DNA from: a virus
Strand: one strand, 5' to 3'
DNA length: 64,000 bases
IMG/VR virus record: IMGVR_UViG_3300009149_000020
Location: 18,827-82,826 of that record
A program made the translations under genes and the position numbers. The notes beneath the pieces were generated by a model. That model did no database searches. It was not told the origin of the DNA and saw only the letters and a list, made by a program, of their open reading frames with translations. Shown piece after piece: positions 1 through 7,927 of the stretch. Position 1 is the stretch's first letter. Each line of letters opens with the position of its first letter.

Positions 1-285
1 TCGTACATTTGCAATATGTCTTCAGTTGATATATACCCTAAAACAATATACAGGTTTATGGCTGACGTGCTGTTGTATAGTTTAGCTAGTTACGTGAAAG
101 GACGTTTGTTTACTGTAGACTATACTAAATTAGGTGAAGAGTTATACACTAAAGATAACAAAGATTTTTATAAGGACGTAGCACACTCTCTTTACAAGTT
201 TGTGCAAAATATGTTTACTCTGCTAGATATAAATGATAAAGAACTCTTGCATGACATCCATTGTAAATTTCAAAGGAGGGATTGA
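1..285 (+). CDS. Hypothetical protein, probably truncated at the window edge
   Basis: I do not recognise this protein. The first in-frame ATG is at 16, but the 15 nt before it are open in the same frame and contain no ribosome-binding site, so the true start probably lies outside the window. The 89 residues after the ATG are rich in Tyr, Lys and Asp, with no obvious motif or membrane segment. The stop TGA overlaps the next gene's ATG by one base, suggesting translational coupling to the peptidase gene. Confidence 0.6.
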   Translation, partial: SYICNMSSVDIYPKTIYRFMADVLLYSLASYVKGRLFTVDYTKLGEELYTKDNKDFYKDVAHSLYKFVQNMFTLLDINDKELLHDIHCKFQRRD

Positions 286-1328
286 TGATTAAACTTAGTA
301 ATGGTAAAACGATAAAAATCGGAAGATTTAAAGAAGGTAAACATAACTCAATTATAGATGTCAAAGATGTACAAGTTGGCATGCACACAAACAATGAAAA
401 AGGTAACATTAGTGGCATTACGATAATTGATTCTAAGGAAGATATGTGGTATAGTGCAGGCTGTGCTGTAATTAATGGTATTGGAGAAATGACAGGTTTA
501 CATGAGCTGAAAGAAACAGGTTCCCTTTCTTCTCCTATTGTTCTTACTAATACTTTATCTGTAGGCATAGTATATAATGAAATGTTTGATAATCTTTTAA
601 GACAGGAAGACAGTATTGATGACTTTATTGACTCTAATGGATTGCCTATGCCTGTTGTAGCAGAAACCGATAATTCTTATTTATCTTTAACTAAAGCTAC
701 TCCAGAGGATGTTCAAGCAGCTCTTGATAACTTAAGTGATAAACCTTTCCAGCAAGGCAGTGTAGGTTCTGGTATTGGCATGATGTCTTTTGACTTTTCA
801 GCAGGAATTGGTACATCTTCTAGAGTCCACAACAACTATGGAGCCCTAGGTGTACTTGTCCAAGCTAACTTTGGGCTTAGGCACAATCTTACTGTAGGAG
901 GGAAAGTGCTTGGGCCGTTCTTAGGTAAAAAACCTAATAAAAGAAAGTCAGGTGGATCTATAATTGTTATTATTGCTGTCGAGCAATTTCTGCAGTCTTC
1001 TACCCTTAGTAGGATAGCTTCCAGGGCTGCTATGGGTATAGGAAGAGTTGGAGGATTTGCATCTACAGACAGTGGTGAGTTTTCTCTTGCTTTTACAACA
1101 AGCCAGGATGACAGATTTGGAAGAGATTGGGATGATGATGCACTTAATTGGTACTTTGAAGCAACAGTAGAATGTGTAGAGGAAGCTATACTACAATCAA
1201 TGTTTAATGCTTCTGAGATTAAAGGGCGCAAGAAAAGGAAAGCACCGAAACTTAGTCATACAAAAGTGTCGTCTTTACTTGCACCCAACGTTAAGTATAT
1301 TTATAGAGATACTAATGAATGTGATTGA
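285..1328 (+). CDS. P1 family (DmpA/BapA-like) self-processing aminopeptidase/hydrolase
   Basis: This protein of 347 residues matches the DmpA/P1 peptidase (S58) family along its whole length. Visible family blocks include NGIGEMTGL, SPIVLTNTLSVG, a VVAETDNSYL block, GSVGSGIGM, GIGTSSR and GVLVQANFG. The segment SGGSIIVII corresponds to the family's self-cleavage site, placing the likely nucleophile at Ser225 after Gly224. Known members autocleave into alpha and beta chains and hydrolyse N-terminal D-amino acid or beta-amino acid amides; the substrate here is unknown. ATG at 285 follows AAAGGAGGG and overlaps the upstream stop; an in-frame TTG at 282 is less likely. The family is unusual in phages. 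A role on host peptides or cell-wall-derived peptides is inference. Confidence 0.85.
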   Translation: MIKLSNGKTIKIGRFKEGKHNSIIDVKDVQVGMHTNNEKGNISGITIIDSKEDMWYSAGCAVINGIGEMTGLHELKETGSLSSPIVLTNTLSVGIVYNEMFDNLLRQEDSIDDFIDSNGLPMPVVAETDNSYLSLTKATPEDVQAALDNLSDKPFQQGSVGSGIGMMSFDFSAGIGTSSRVHNNYGALGVLVQANFGLRHNLTVGGKVLGPFLGKKPNKRKSGGSIIVIIAVEQFLQSSTLSRIASRAAMGIGRVGGFASTDSGEFSLAFTTSQDDRFGRDWDDDALNWYFEATVECVEEAILQSMFNASEIKGRKKRKAPKLSHTKVSSLLAPNVKYIYRDTNECD

Positions 1329-1441
1329 ACTATTCTTTTGGGAACTGTTTGTATGGTTGCCTTATCCTACAGGTGAGTATGTTCTTATGAAGTACTACAA
1401 AGTTGAAGAAGTTTGTGTTAATTTTACTAATAGGAGGAAGC

Positions 1442-2428
1442 ATGAAAAAAGATCTCGCAAGGGAAATAGCGAAACTTGTTGTAGCAGCAAAACCAGATAC
1501 CCCTCCAAAGGTGAAGCACAAACCCAGTTTAGCGAATATTAATCTAGAGATAGTACATGGTCAGTTACAAAATGAGATAGTAATACACCTTGCTTTACAA
1601 GGAAAGTCAAGCCATGTTAAACAAATGATTAGGCAAAACCTTAATCTTGTTAAAGCAACGTCTACTTTCCTATCGTATGGCACAGATAGTGCTAAGGTTG
1701 TTGTAAGTACAGATTATGTTTCTCATTTTGAATGGCATAGCCCTGTAAAGCGAGGACCCTTAACTCTTTTTATAGCAGCGGTCGTAATAAACGATTTAGA
1801 GCTTACTGAATACATTTTAAAGAAGTTAAGACGCTGCGGGACTTCTTTTGGCTTTCAAACGGAACTGTCTATAGCACTCGCAGTTTCTGCAAGCGAAGGT
1901 TTTCATGACATATGTCTTTTTTTACTTAAGTATATGGAAGAGTGCACGAATTTTAGCCCTAAGCAAAAACCTTTGCAATACTCAAACGGGATTACTATCC
2001 TTACAGCTGCTTCAATGACTGTAGGATCAAAGAAAAATACAGTTTTGATTAAACCTCTCCTTGAAGCTGGAGCAGATATAAATCAGATTTTACATGGAGC
2101 ATTAGTGGAAGCAAAAAAGGAGCTTAATCACCGTAATAACAAAGAGAAGAATGTATCCTATAGAGATTTTATTAAGCAACTTTTTGAGTATGAAGGAAGC
2201 AGCATTGCTATAGCGAGACAGCAGGTTCTCACTAATGAGGACGTTATGAATGTTATGCAAAGATGCAAATTTTCTACTGCTCAGCTAGGTATAATGCTTT
2301 TTAAAATTAAGGATAAAAGAACCAGGTATTTTTTTGAGCAGCTACTTTTAGCAAGAAAAAAGGAGGAAAAGGCTAAAGGTAAAGCTGAAAAAAGAGAGTA
2401 TACAAATAATCATGTTATAAGGAGATAG
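1442..2428 (+). CDS. Ankyrin-like repeat protein with conserved C-terminal motif
   Basis: This protein of 328 residues is all-helical in appearance, with degenerate ankyrin units. The clearest is near residues 180-215 (TILTAASMT then LLEAGADINQ). It ends with the motif shared by other ankyrin-like proteins in this window, here LGIMLFKIKDKRTRYFFEQL followed by a Lys-rich tail. Ankyrin solenoids bind proteins; the partner is unknown. ATG at 1442 follows TAGGAGGAAGC. The 113 nt between the previous stop and this start hold only a short frame beginning MKYYKVEEV without its own strong ribosome-binding site. Confidence 0.7.
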   Translation: MKKDLAREIAKLVVAAKPDTPPKVKHKPSLANINLEIVHGQLQNEIVIHLALQGKSSHVKQMIRQNLNLVKATSTFLSYGTDSAKVVVSTDYVSHFEWHSPVKRGPLTLFIAAVVINDLELTEYILKKLRRCGTSFGFQTELSIALAVSASEGFHDICLFLLKYMEECTNFSPKQKPLQYSNGITILTAASMTVGSKKNTVLIKPLLEAGADINQILHGALVEAKKELNHRNNKEKNVSYRDFIKQLFEYEGSSIAIARQQVLTNEDVMNVMQRCKFSTAQLGIMLFKIKDKRTRYFFEQLLLARKKEEKAKGKAEKREYTNNHVIRR

Positions 2429-2429
2429 T

Positions 2430-3932
2430 ATGCCGTTAATAAATAATAAACATTTTGTTACTGTTAAAGAAGCTACTGCACTAGGGAAGTGGAAAAGCAG
2501 TTATTCTATTTATAGACTTATTAGATTAGGCAAAGTTGATAGTATACGTATTGAGTCTAAGTTATTTATAGAAAAGGACTCTCTTTTAGATTATCTGGAT
2601 ACGGGGATTGCTTTTGTTTATAAAGGCTTTGATAAAAGTGGTGAAAGAACTTCAGTTTTATCAGAAAAGGCACTTGCAACTATTGAAGCTAAAAGCAAAC
2701 AGCAAAAAGAACGGGTTAACAAAGTCAAAAAGAATATGGCACTTTCAGGTTATGTCATGAGTAGTGACCTTAGAGAGAAATACAAGATAAGTAAATCACG
2801 TTTTAGTAGATTAATCAAGTTATATAATATAAAGGCAATGTGTTCTTCTTTAGGCAGTAGATTTCCTTTTTATAAACAAGAGGATATAAGAAACATGGTA
2901 GAAACAGAAGAACACCTTAAAGGAGACACTATGCAAACTGTAGATGCTTTTGTAGAAGAAACTTGTCTCCCTGAAGAGGATACTGTTGCTAAAAATATAG
3001 TAAAGTTTGACGGCAGTAATACTGAATGGGTGCCTTTAAGCACTGTTGCAAAAAAACTAAAGTTGACAAACGGTCAGATTAGTCGAGTAGCAAAAAAGAA
3101 GTTACACCTAGACTTAACTAGAAAATATCCTGAAGGTGACACAGATGTAAGACAAAAAGCGAAAAAAGTAAAACATGTACGTAATAAAGACATAGGAAAG
3201 TTGCTTGACTACTTTAAGGAAGACTCGACAGCTGAAGGAAGAGCAGCTATAGAAGAGTTAGTAGTAGTAAGAGAAAAAGGTTATGTAACTGTAAGTGAAG
3301 CCTCCACACTTACAGGTTGTCCTAAAACAAAAATCTATGATATGAAAAATAGAAAAGTTATAGATGCAATATCGACTGCTATTGGATGGTTTGTGCATTT
3401 GGAAGAAGTACAACAGCAGTTTGATGCAGCGAATAAAGTTGAAGTACCTATTGTAAATGAAGAGACTATACCTAAGGAGGTTACAGTTGAAAATCATGAA
3501 ATTGAAGAGGACTCTAGACAAGTTCAGGAACCTCCTAAAACTCAAAGAAAATCTTTTGAGCAACTCAAGCAGGACCTCCCCCTTGCCGCCTCTTCTAGTA
3601 ACACCTCCAAAACAGAAGGAACATTAAAAGTACAGTTACTTGGATCACTTGTTACTATTAAGAAAGGCTATTATGATGATCCAGCTGATTGCCACAAAGG
3701 TATATCTGATGTAGGTAAAAAAGAAATTAAAATAAATTGTAAAGACAAAACCATTATGTTTGACGTTGCTCTTGCGGAACTTACTAGGCAATTTTGCTGG
3801 TTGTCGGGTTATAGAAGCCATCAGATGTTGAAAAGAAATGATATTTGTCATTTAACTTCTGCATTTGTTACAGCTTTATTGAGAGAGAATGGTGATGATA
3901 TCCTCTCAACGCTTAGAGCGTGGTGTAGTTAA
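2430..3932 (+). CDS. Multi-helix-turn-helix DNA-binding protein
   Basis: This protein of 500 residues contains at least four segments resembling MerR/excisionase-type winged HTH units. They begin near residue 8 (FVTVKEATALG), 106 (GYVMSSDLREKY), 198 (WVPLSTVAKKL) and 286 (YVTVSEASTLTGCPKTKIYD). Each has the (Y/F)VT(V/L)xEA rhythm followed by a short recognition-helix region. A hydrophilic linker (about 340-405) leads to a compact C-terminal domain. Several tandem HTHs suggest binding to extended or repeated DNA sites, as a regulator or nucleoid-type protein; this is inference. A strong intrinsic terminator follows 32 nt after the stop. Confidence 0.7.
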   Translation: MPLINNKHFVTVKEATALGKWKSSYSIYRLIRLGKVDSIRIESKLFIEKDSLLDYLDTGIAFVYKGFDKSGERTSVLSEKALATIEAKSKQQKERVNKVKKNMALSGYVMSSDLREKYKISKSRFSRLIKLYNIKAMCSSLGSRFPFYKQEDIRNMVETEEHLKGDTMQTVDAFVEETCLPEEDTVAKNIVKFDGSNTEWVPLSTVAKKLKLTNGQISRVAKKKLHLDLTRKYPEGDTDVRQKAKKVKHVRNKDIGKLLDYFKEDSTAEGRAAIEELVVVREKGYVTVSEASTLTGCPKTKIYDMKNRKVIDAISTAIGWFVHLEEVQQQFDAANKVEVPIVNEETIPKEVTVENHEIEEDSRQVQEPPKTQRKSFEQLKQDLPLAASSSNTSKTEGTLKVQLLGSLVTIKKGYYDDPADCHKGISDVGKKEIKINCKDKTIMFDVALAELTRQFCWLSGYRSHQMLKRNDICHLTSAFVTALLRENGDDILSTLRAWCS

Positions 3933-3963
3933 CACTAAGTTTTTATTTGCTACGTTTTTGTGT

Positions 3964-4008
3964 GAACCTTGTGGAAAGACTAAGAAATCTTCACAAGGTT
4001 TATTTTTT
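3964..4008 (+). terminator. Intrinsic terminator after the multi-HTH gene
   Basis: Inverted repeat AACCTTGTG (3965-3973) and CACAAGGTT (3992-4000) forms a 9-bp stem that can extend inward with AAGA/TCTT. It is followed at once by TATTTTTT. This has the form of a Rho-independent terminator and closes the 2430-3932 transcription unit, although the next genes follow on the same strand only 19 nt later. Confidence 0.75.
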
Positions 4009-4026
4009 ATTATTGGAGGTGTTCAA

Positions 4027-4275
4027 GTGGAACATAATGTAAAAGATGATGTATGTGACCAGCTTTGTGAACAGGTGGTAGAACTACTTAGCTTGAGCAC
4101 TAAAGTAATCGAACTACATCAAAGGTATGATACTTCAAGAGAATTGCGTGATGACCAATCTCGCAAGTTACACAAGGACCTAAGCGGTTATATTGGACTA
4201 TTTATTTGTATAGTTTCAGTAACCGCAATATATATAGCCTCTCTTGTATGGAGAGTGAGGAGGTATAATGGATAG
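4027..4275 (+). CDS. Small single-pass membrane protein with N-terminal coiled coil
   Basis: This protein of 82 residues starts with GTG at 4027 after GGAGGTGTTCAA. A longer in-frame extension back to 3889 would read through the terminator hairpin and lacks a ribosome-binding site, so I reject it. Residues 1-45 look helical and charged. Residues about 49-74 form a hydrophobic membrane span (GYIGLFICIVSVTAIYIASL) followed by basic residues, which suggests a cytoplasmic C terminus by the positive-inside rule. It overlaps the next gene by 8 nt. Function unknown. Confidence 0.65.
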   Translation: MEHNVKDDVCDQLCEQVVELLSLSTKVIELHQRYDTSRELRDDQSRKLHKDLSGYIGLFICIVSVTAIYIASLVWRVRRYNG

Positions 4276-4519
4276 AAAACTGTTATGGTTTTATCATATT
4301 TCATCTCGAAAAAATTGGGGAAGGCTTGAATTAAAACAGGGAAATCTTATTATGTTTTATATTGAAAGAGTACCATCAAACGACAACAAACACTTCAGAT
4401 TAGTACATGAGCTAGATTGTCTTAAAAGAGGAGAAGTTTTCCATAAAACTGTTGAAGAGGCTAAAGAAGAAGCACAAAGAATTTGTGACGTTTTTATAAC
4501 AGAAATGAAGGAGGAATAA
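4268..4519 (+). CDS. Hypothetical protein (83 aa)
   Basis: Not recognised. It is a short, soluble, mixed alpha/beta protein with an acidic helical C terminus (VEEAKEEAQRICD). The start ATG follows GTGAGGAGGTATA and overlaps the membrane protein gene by 8 nt. The stop codon touches the next gene's start region, so these genes are probably translated together. Confidence 0.55.
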   Translation: MDRKLLWFYHISSRKNWGRLELKQGNLIMFYIERVPSNDNKHFRLVHELDCLKRGEVFHKTVEEAKEEAQRICDVFITEMKEE

Positions 4520-5461
4520 ATGAAAAGACTACTTAGGATTCCTTCAGCTAAGGCAGTACATGAAACAGATAGGTTACAGTTTTATAGAGAAACTAACTGG
4601 TCAGGTTTATCGTGGCTTTCAGATACTTCTGAAATAGTACTAAAAGAAGGCATAGAATCAGTTAAATTTAAAAAAGCACCTAACAGAAAAGGAGTAGAGA
4701 TAACTACTCATGTAGTAGACATGTTATTTAAGGATGATTATTCTTACTATGGTGACGCAACTATTTATAGTAATTTATTAGTACCTTTAATAAATAACCC
4801 CTCTGCTACATATGATGTAATAGGGCAGCCTTTTCTTGAAAATGTTGCTTCTAGGATGTCTTTAGCAAGTCTTCAAGCTATAGCTACTCTTACCTTTACA
4901 AGAAAAGCTGAACTAGAGGCATTCTTTGGACAAGCAGTGAAGGATAGAGAGTATGAGAGAGAAGTTAACAAATGTATCTGTTTAAGAACGGACCCTGAGT
5001 TATATGCTAAGCTTGTTGAAATGGGAGTATTTTTTGAGATTAACCTGGCGATAATAAAACACCATTATACAAGTAGAGAGTATGTAGTAGTTGCAGCTGA
5101 ATTACTCAAAGCATTGGTTCCAGAGAAGTATGCAGAATTTTCTAAAATAATATTTAGTGAAATAGTAAAAACTGTAGACGAAGAATGTATAGAAAGGCTA
5201 CAACAGCCGCCTTCTCCTTGGAGGTATAAAGAGGATATTCGAGCTGATTCCAAAGCTACAAAGGAAGGATGGATGGCTGTTAATAAACACGGCGAGGTCA
5301 GTAGTCTGGCTAGTGAGGGACTTAAGAATGTGAGAAGTGCTGTTCGAAGTACAGATGAAGTTTTGCCTAATTGTTATGGAGAAGCTTTTTCTCCTAAAAA
5401 CAAGCAATGTAAACAGTGTGTAATGAGGAATGATTGTCGTACTAAATTTTTGGAGTTTTAA
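4520..5461 (+). CDS. Hypothetical protein with C-terminal Cys-rich zinc-type tail
   Basis: This protein of 313 residues has no recognised catalytic domain. Its last 30 residues carry CYGEAFSPKNKQC followed by KQC and DC, giving a C-x12-C-x2-C-x5-C pattern typical of a small zinc-binding knot. Almost the same tail (CFGNEYSPKDEKC, KAC, AC) ends the putative ssDNA-binding protein at 44226-45152, so the tail is a shared module. Start ATG follows GAAGGAGGAATAA. A nucleic-acid role is inferred from the shared tail only. Confidence 0.6.
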   Translation: MKRLLRIPSAKAVHETDRLQFYRETNWSGLSWLSDTSEIVLKEGIESVKFKKAPNRKGVEITTHVVDMLFKDDYSYYGDATIYSNLLVPLINNPSATYDVIGQPFLENVASRMSLASLQAIATLTFTRKAELEAFFGQAVKDREYEREVNKCICLRTDPELYAKLVEMGVFFEINLAIIKHHYTSREYVVVAAELLKALVPEKYAEFSKIIFSEIVKTVDEECIERLQQPPSPWRYKEDIRADSKATKEGWMAVNKHGEVSSLASEGLKNVRSAVRSTDEVLPNCYGEAFSPKNKQCKQCVMRNDCRTKFLEF

Positions 5462-6183
5462 TGAAAAAAAAGCAAACAAACTCGACGAGCCTTTCACGAG
5501 CTAAGTTACAATTTATTGTTGATAGTTTTGTTATGAATCCTAAATTCATTCTTCAGTTTCTTTATCATTCTATCGACATTCAAGCACATGACAGTTTTGA
5601 TTATGTTTATAGCAGAATAAAAACAGACCCTGAGTTGGAAACGTCGAAGGACTCAATAGACTGGGCGTTATGTATTAAGATAGCCTGTGCTAGAAACGAC
5701 GACAAGCTTATTAAAATTATGTTAACGCATGCAGAGAAATTACTCAATTCAGTTGATTTAAAAGCAGCACTTAATCCTTGTTTAGCCTCTTGCGCTTGCA
5801 ACAACAATCTTAAGATGTATAAGCTTTTAGTTAAAGCAGGCGCAGACATTTCTTACAACCCAGCCTGGTTATTTAGGACATTGACTGCAACAGACAATCT
5901 TGAGTTCATGAAATACTTAGTGGAGACGCTTAAGTATTCCTTATCGGAGGGAGGGAATGCACTAGGAATAGCTATAGAGTCTGAAGCATACGAATGTGCA
6001 AAATACTTGTTTATTGAAAAGCACTCATACCTTCCTACACCTTTTCCTCATGATTTCTTAGACATAGTAGGAGATGCAACTCTAAAGCATATGTTGTTTA
6101 AAAAGACATTGCCCGAACAATACAAAGAATTAATTGGCGAAAGATTTAGTGAGAACAAGAAACAGAGAGGAGGAGTAAAATGA
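5461..6183 (+). CDS. Ankyrin-like repeat protein
   Basis: This protein of 240 residues has paired helices of ankyrin type. The most recognisable unit is around residues 118-135 (NLKMYKLLVKAGADISYN), followed by NLEFMKYLVETL. The C terminus (LKHMLFKKTLPEQYKELI) weakly resembles the C-terminal motif of the other ankyrin-like genes here. The start overlaps the upstream stop by one base (TTTTAATG), and its own stop overlaps the next ATG. Partner unknown. Confidence 0.6.
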   Translation: MKKKQTNSTSLSRAKLQFIVDSFVMNPKFILQFLYHSIDIQAHDSFDYVYSRIKTDPELETSKDSIDWALCIKIACARNDDKLIKIMLTHAEKLLNSVDLKAALNPCLASCACNNNLKMYKLLVKAGADISYNPAWLFRTLTATDNLEFMKYLVETLKYSLSEGGNALGIAIESEAYECAKYLFIEKHSYLPTPFPHDFLDIVGDATLKHMLFKKTLPEQYKELIGERFSENKKQRGGVK

Positions 6184-7055
6184 GTCATTTCTTACTTTAT
6201 GTTATCGGTGATAATCCAGGAGAGCAGTTAGAGCCATTTTATGAGTGTAGCGAAGATAACCGCTATAGGGAATTTGTGAGTACGGAGGAAGAATATAGAG
6301 AGGAGTGGGAGAAAGATAAGGATAAGTCTGTTGCGGATTATGCGTCATTTGAAGAATACATGGAAGGTATAGGTTACGATAAAGATGAAGCTACAGGACA
6401 GTATGGTTATTGGACTAATCCTAATGGTAAGTGGGATTGGTATTCAGTAGGAGGACGCTGGACAGGCTTTTTCAGATTAAAACCTGATTGTGATCCTGAA
6501 AACATTATGTTAGGACAAAGCGGCGCTTTCAGAAATACACCAGAACAGTCGGGCGAAGGTTTGCGCTCTGATCAAGCACGAAAAGAGGCAATAGACATTG
6601 AGGGTATGCGAGAGGAATGCAGAAAAGTGGCAATTGAGAAATATGATAAATTTGAGAAGATTGTTGAAGGTATTGACCCTCCTACAAAAACATGGGAGCA
6701 GACAATAGACGAATTTGGTGAAGATAACATTAACCAAGCACAAAAAGCATATAACCAACATCCGTGGATACTGGCTTTTCGTACTTCGGAAATGCGCAGT
6801 ATTTGGGGAGATCCCGTTGAAAAGTTTTTTGTGTATAATGGAGGAAGAGCAGCTTATGTACAGCATGCAGTAAATCAAGCATTTGCGCCTTTTGCTATTT
6901 TAAAAGATGGTCAATGGTATGAGAAAGGCAAAATGTGCTCGTTTGGTATGGTAGCCGATGAAAAAGAAGCGGAAGAGTGGGAAAGTCAAGTTAATACGTT
7001 AATTGATGGATTACCTGGTGATACTTTAATTACAGTTGTTGACTGTCACAGTTAA
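6180..7055 (+). CDS. Conserved phage-type hypothetical protein with aromatic WDWY motif
   Basis: This protein of 291 residues carries the block YWTNPNGKWDWYSVGGRWTG near residues 77-96. I recall this type of block from uncharacterised proteins of phages and bacteria, but no function is known to me. The protein is acidic and rich in Trp and Glu, with no membrane segment. It overlaps the upstream ankyrin-like gene by 4 nt (ATGA) and follows AGGAGGAGTAAA. Confidence 0.55.
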   Translation: MSHFLLYVIGDNPGEQLEPFYECSEDNRYREFVSTEEEYREEWEKDKDKSVADYASFEEYMEGIGYDKDEATGQYGYWTNPNGKWDWYSVGGRWTGFFRLKPDCDPENIMLGQSGAFRNTPEQSGEGLRSDQARKEAIDIEGMREECRKVAIEKYDKFEKIVEGIDPPTKTWEQTIDEFGEDNINQAQKAYNQHPWILAFRTSEMRSIWGDPVEKFFVYNGGRAAYVQHAVNQAFAPFAILKDGQWYEKGKMCSFGMVADEKEAEEWESQVNTLIDGLPGDTLITVVDCHS

Positions 7056-7072
7056 GGAAAAAGGAAAGAACA

Positions 7073-7612
7073 ATGAACACACTTGATAATCAATTAATTG
7101 ATGCTGCCAAAGCAGGAAATGTAAAGCTCACTAAATTCCTTTTAATGTCAGGTGCGGCGCCTAATGCCTGCGATCTTAATGGAGTAACGGCACTAATGCG
7201 TACTTGTCATAACCCTATAAGTCTTTTACAGAACAGTGCGATAGAAATAGCTGAATTACTTCTTGAAGCAGGTGCGAATCCAAATATCAACGATACCTTA
7301 GGAGGTACCCCTCTTGCTTATTCTATAAGGAATCGATATGACACTAGTCAAGTTTTGATATCTTTGCTCATCGAAGCGGGCGCAGACGTTAATCAGGCAC
7401 AGGAAGGAGGATACCCTGCTTTGCTTCTTTTAGGTTATCATCCTAACTACTCTAAAGCGGAGATGTTAGTGAATGCAGGTGCTGATGTAAACGCTGTAGT
7501 TAATGGCATACGCTTATTACAAAGATTACTGTCATTACATTTTCTTTATGGGAGTTCTACAATAGATCGTATTATACAATTACTTGTAGCTAATGGTGCT
7601 ACGCTAACTTAA
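7073..7612 (+). CDS. Ankyrin repeat protein (canonical repeats)
   Basis: This is the clearest ankyrin protein in the window. In 179 residues there are four to five near-consensus repeats with the beta-turn signatures LLMSGAAPNACD, LLLEAGANPNIND, LLIEAGADVNQAQ, MLVNAGADVNAV and LLVANGATLT. It lacks the C-terminal motif of the longer relatives. It should bind a protein partner through the concave face; the target is unknown. Start ATG follows AAGGAAAAAGGAAAGAACA. Confidence 0.85.
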   Translation: MNTLDNQLIDAAKAGNVKLTKFLLMSGAAPNACDLNGVTALMRTCHNPISLLQNSAIEIAELLLEAGANPNINDTLGGTPLAYSIRNRYDTSQVLISLLIEAGADVNQAQEGGYPALLLLGYHPNYSKAEMLVNAGADVNAVVNGIRLLQRLLSLHFLYGSSTIDRIIQLLVANGATLT

Positions 7613-7624
7613 GGAGGATTTACA

Positions 7625-7927
7625 ATGGCGGTTACTATTACAAAGATTAGCCCTAAGTGGTGCTTTTTTGGATTTGAGCTTACCTTCGACGTGAAAGGAA
7701 TGCATATTATGCAGCTTATACTCCATGGCTGTATTCAACTAGGACTCTACGTTGGTCAATGGTTTTGTCTAATCATGTCTGTTAATTATCTTATGAAAGA
7801 AGGCTTTCCTCTTAAGGAAGATTTGTACACAGTCCTGGCTTTGTATATAATTTTTTGGTTTATTGTTATTATGCCTGTTTCTTGTCTCACTAAGCAGCTG
7901 AAAGAGTTGAGGAGGAAAGATGCCTGA
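7625..7927 (+). CDS. Two-span membrane protein
   Basis: This protein of 100 residues has two hydrophobic spans: about 29-56 (around LILHGCIQLGLYVGQWFCLI) and 69-90 (around VLALYIIFWFIVIMPV). The C terminus is basic (KQLKELRRKDA). Not recognised. It follows AAGGAGGATTTACA and overlaps the next gene by 8 nt. Confidence 0.6.
   Translation: MAVTITKISPKWCFFGFELTFDVKGMHIMQLILHGCIQLGLYVGQWFCLIMSVNYLMKEGFPLKEDLYTVLALYIIFWFIVIMPVSCLTKQLKELRRKDA

Noticed and set aside
215-568. Open frames on the minus strand throughout the window (for example here and at 836-1231, 44732-45178, 63062-63511)
   Set aside because: They lie antisense to better-supported + strand genes or tRNAs, lack ribosome-binding sites and show no family motifs.
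1207-1542. Plus-strand frame spanning the peptidase end and the next gene's start, opening MKYYKVEEV near 1387
   Set aside because: It mostly overlaps two good genes and has no convenient ribosome-binding site; at most a remnant related to the protein at 39196.
3889-4026. N-terminal extension of the small membrane protein back to ATG 3889
   Set aside because: It would be translated through a strong terminator hairpin and has no ribosome-binding site; GTG 4027 has GGAGG at good spacing.
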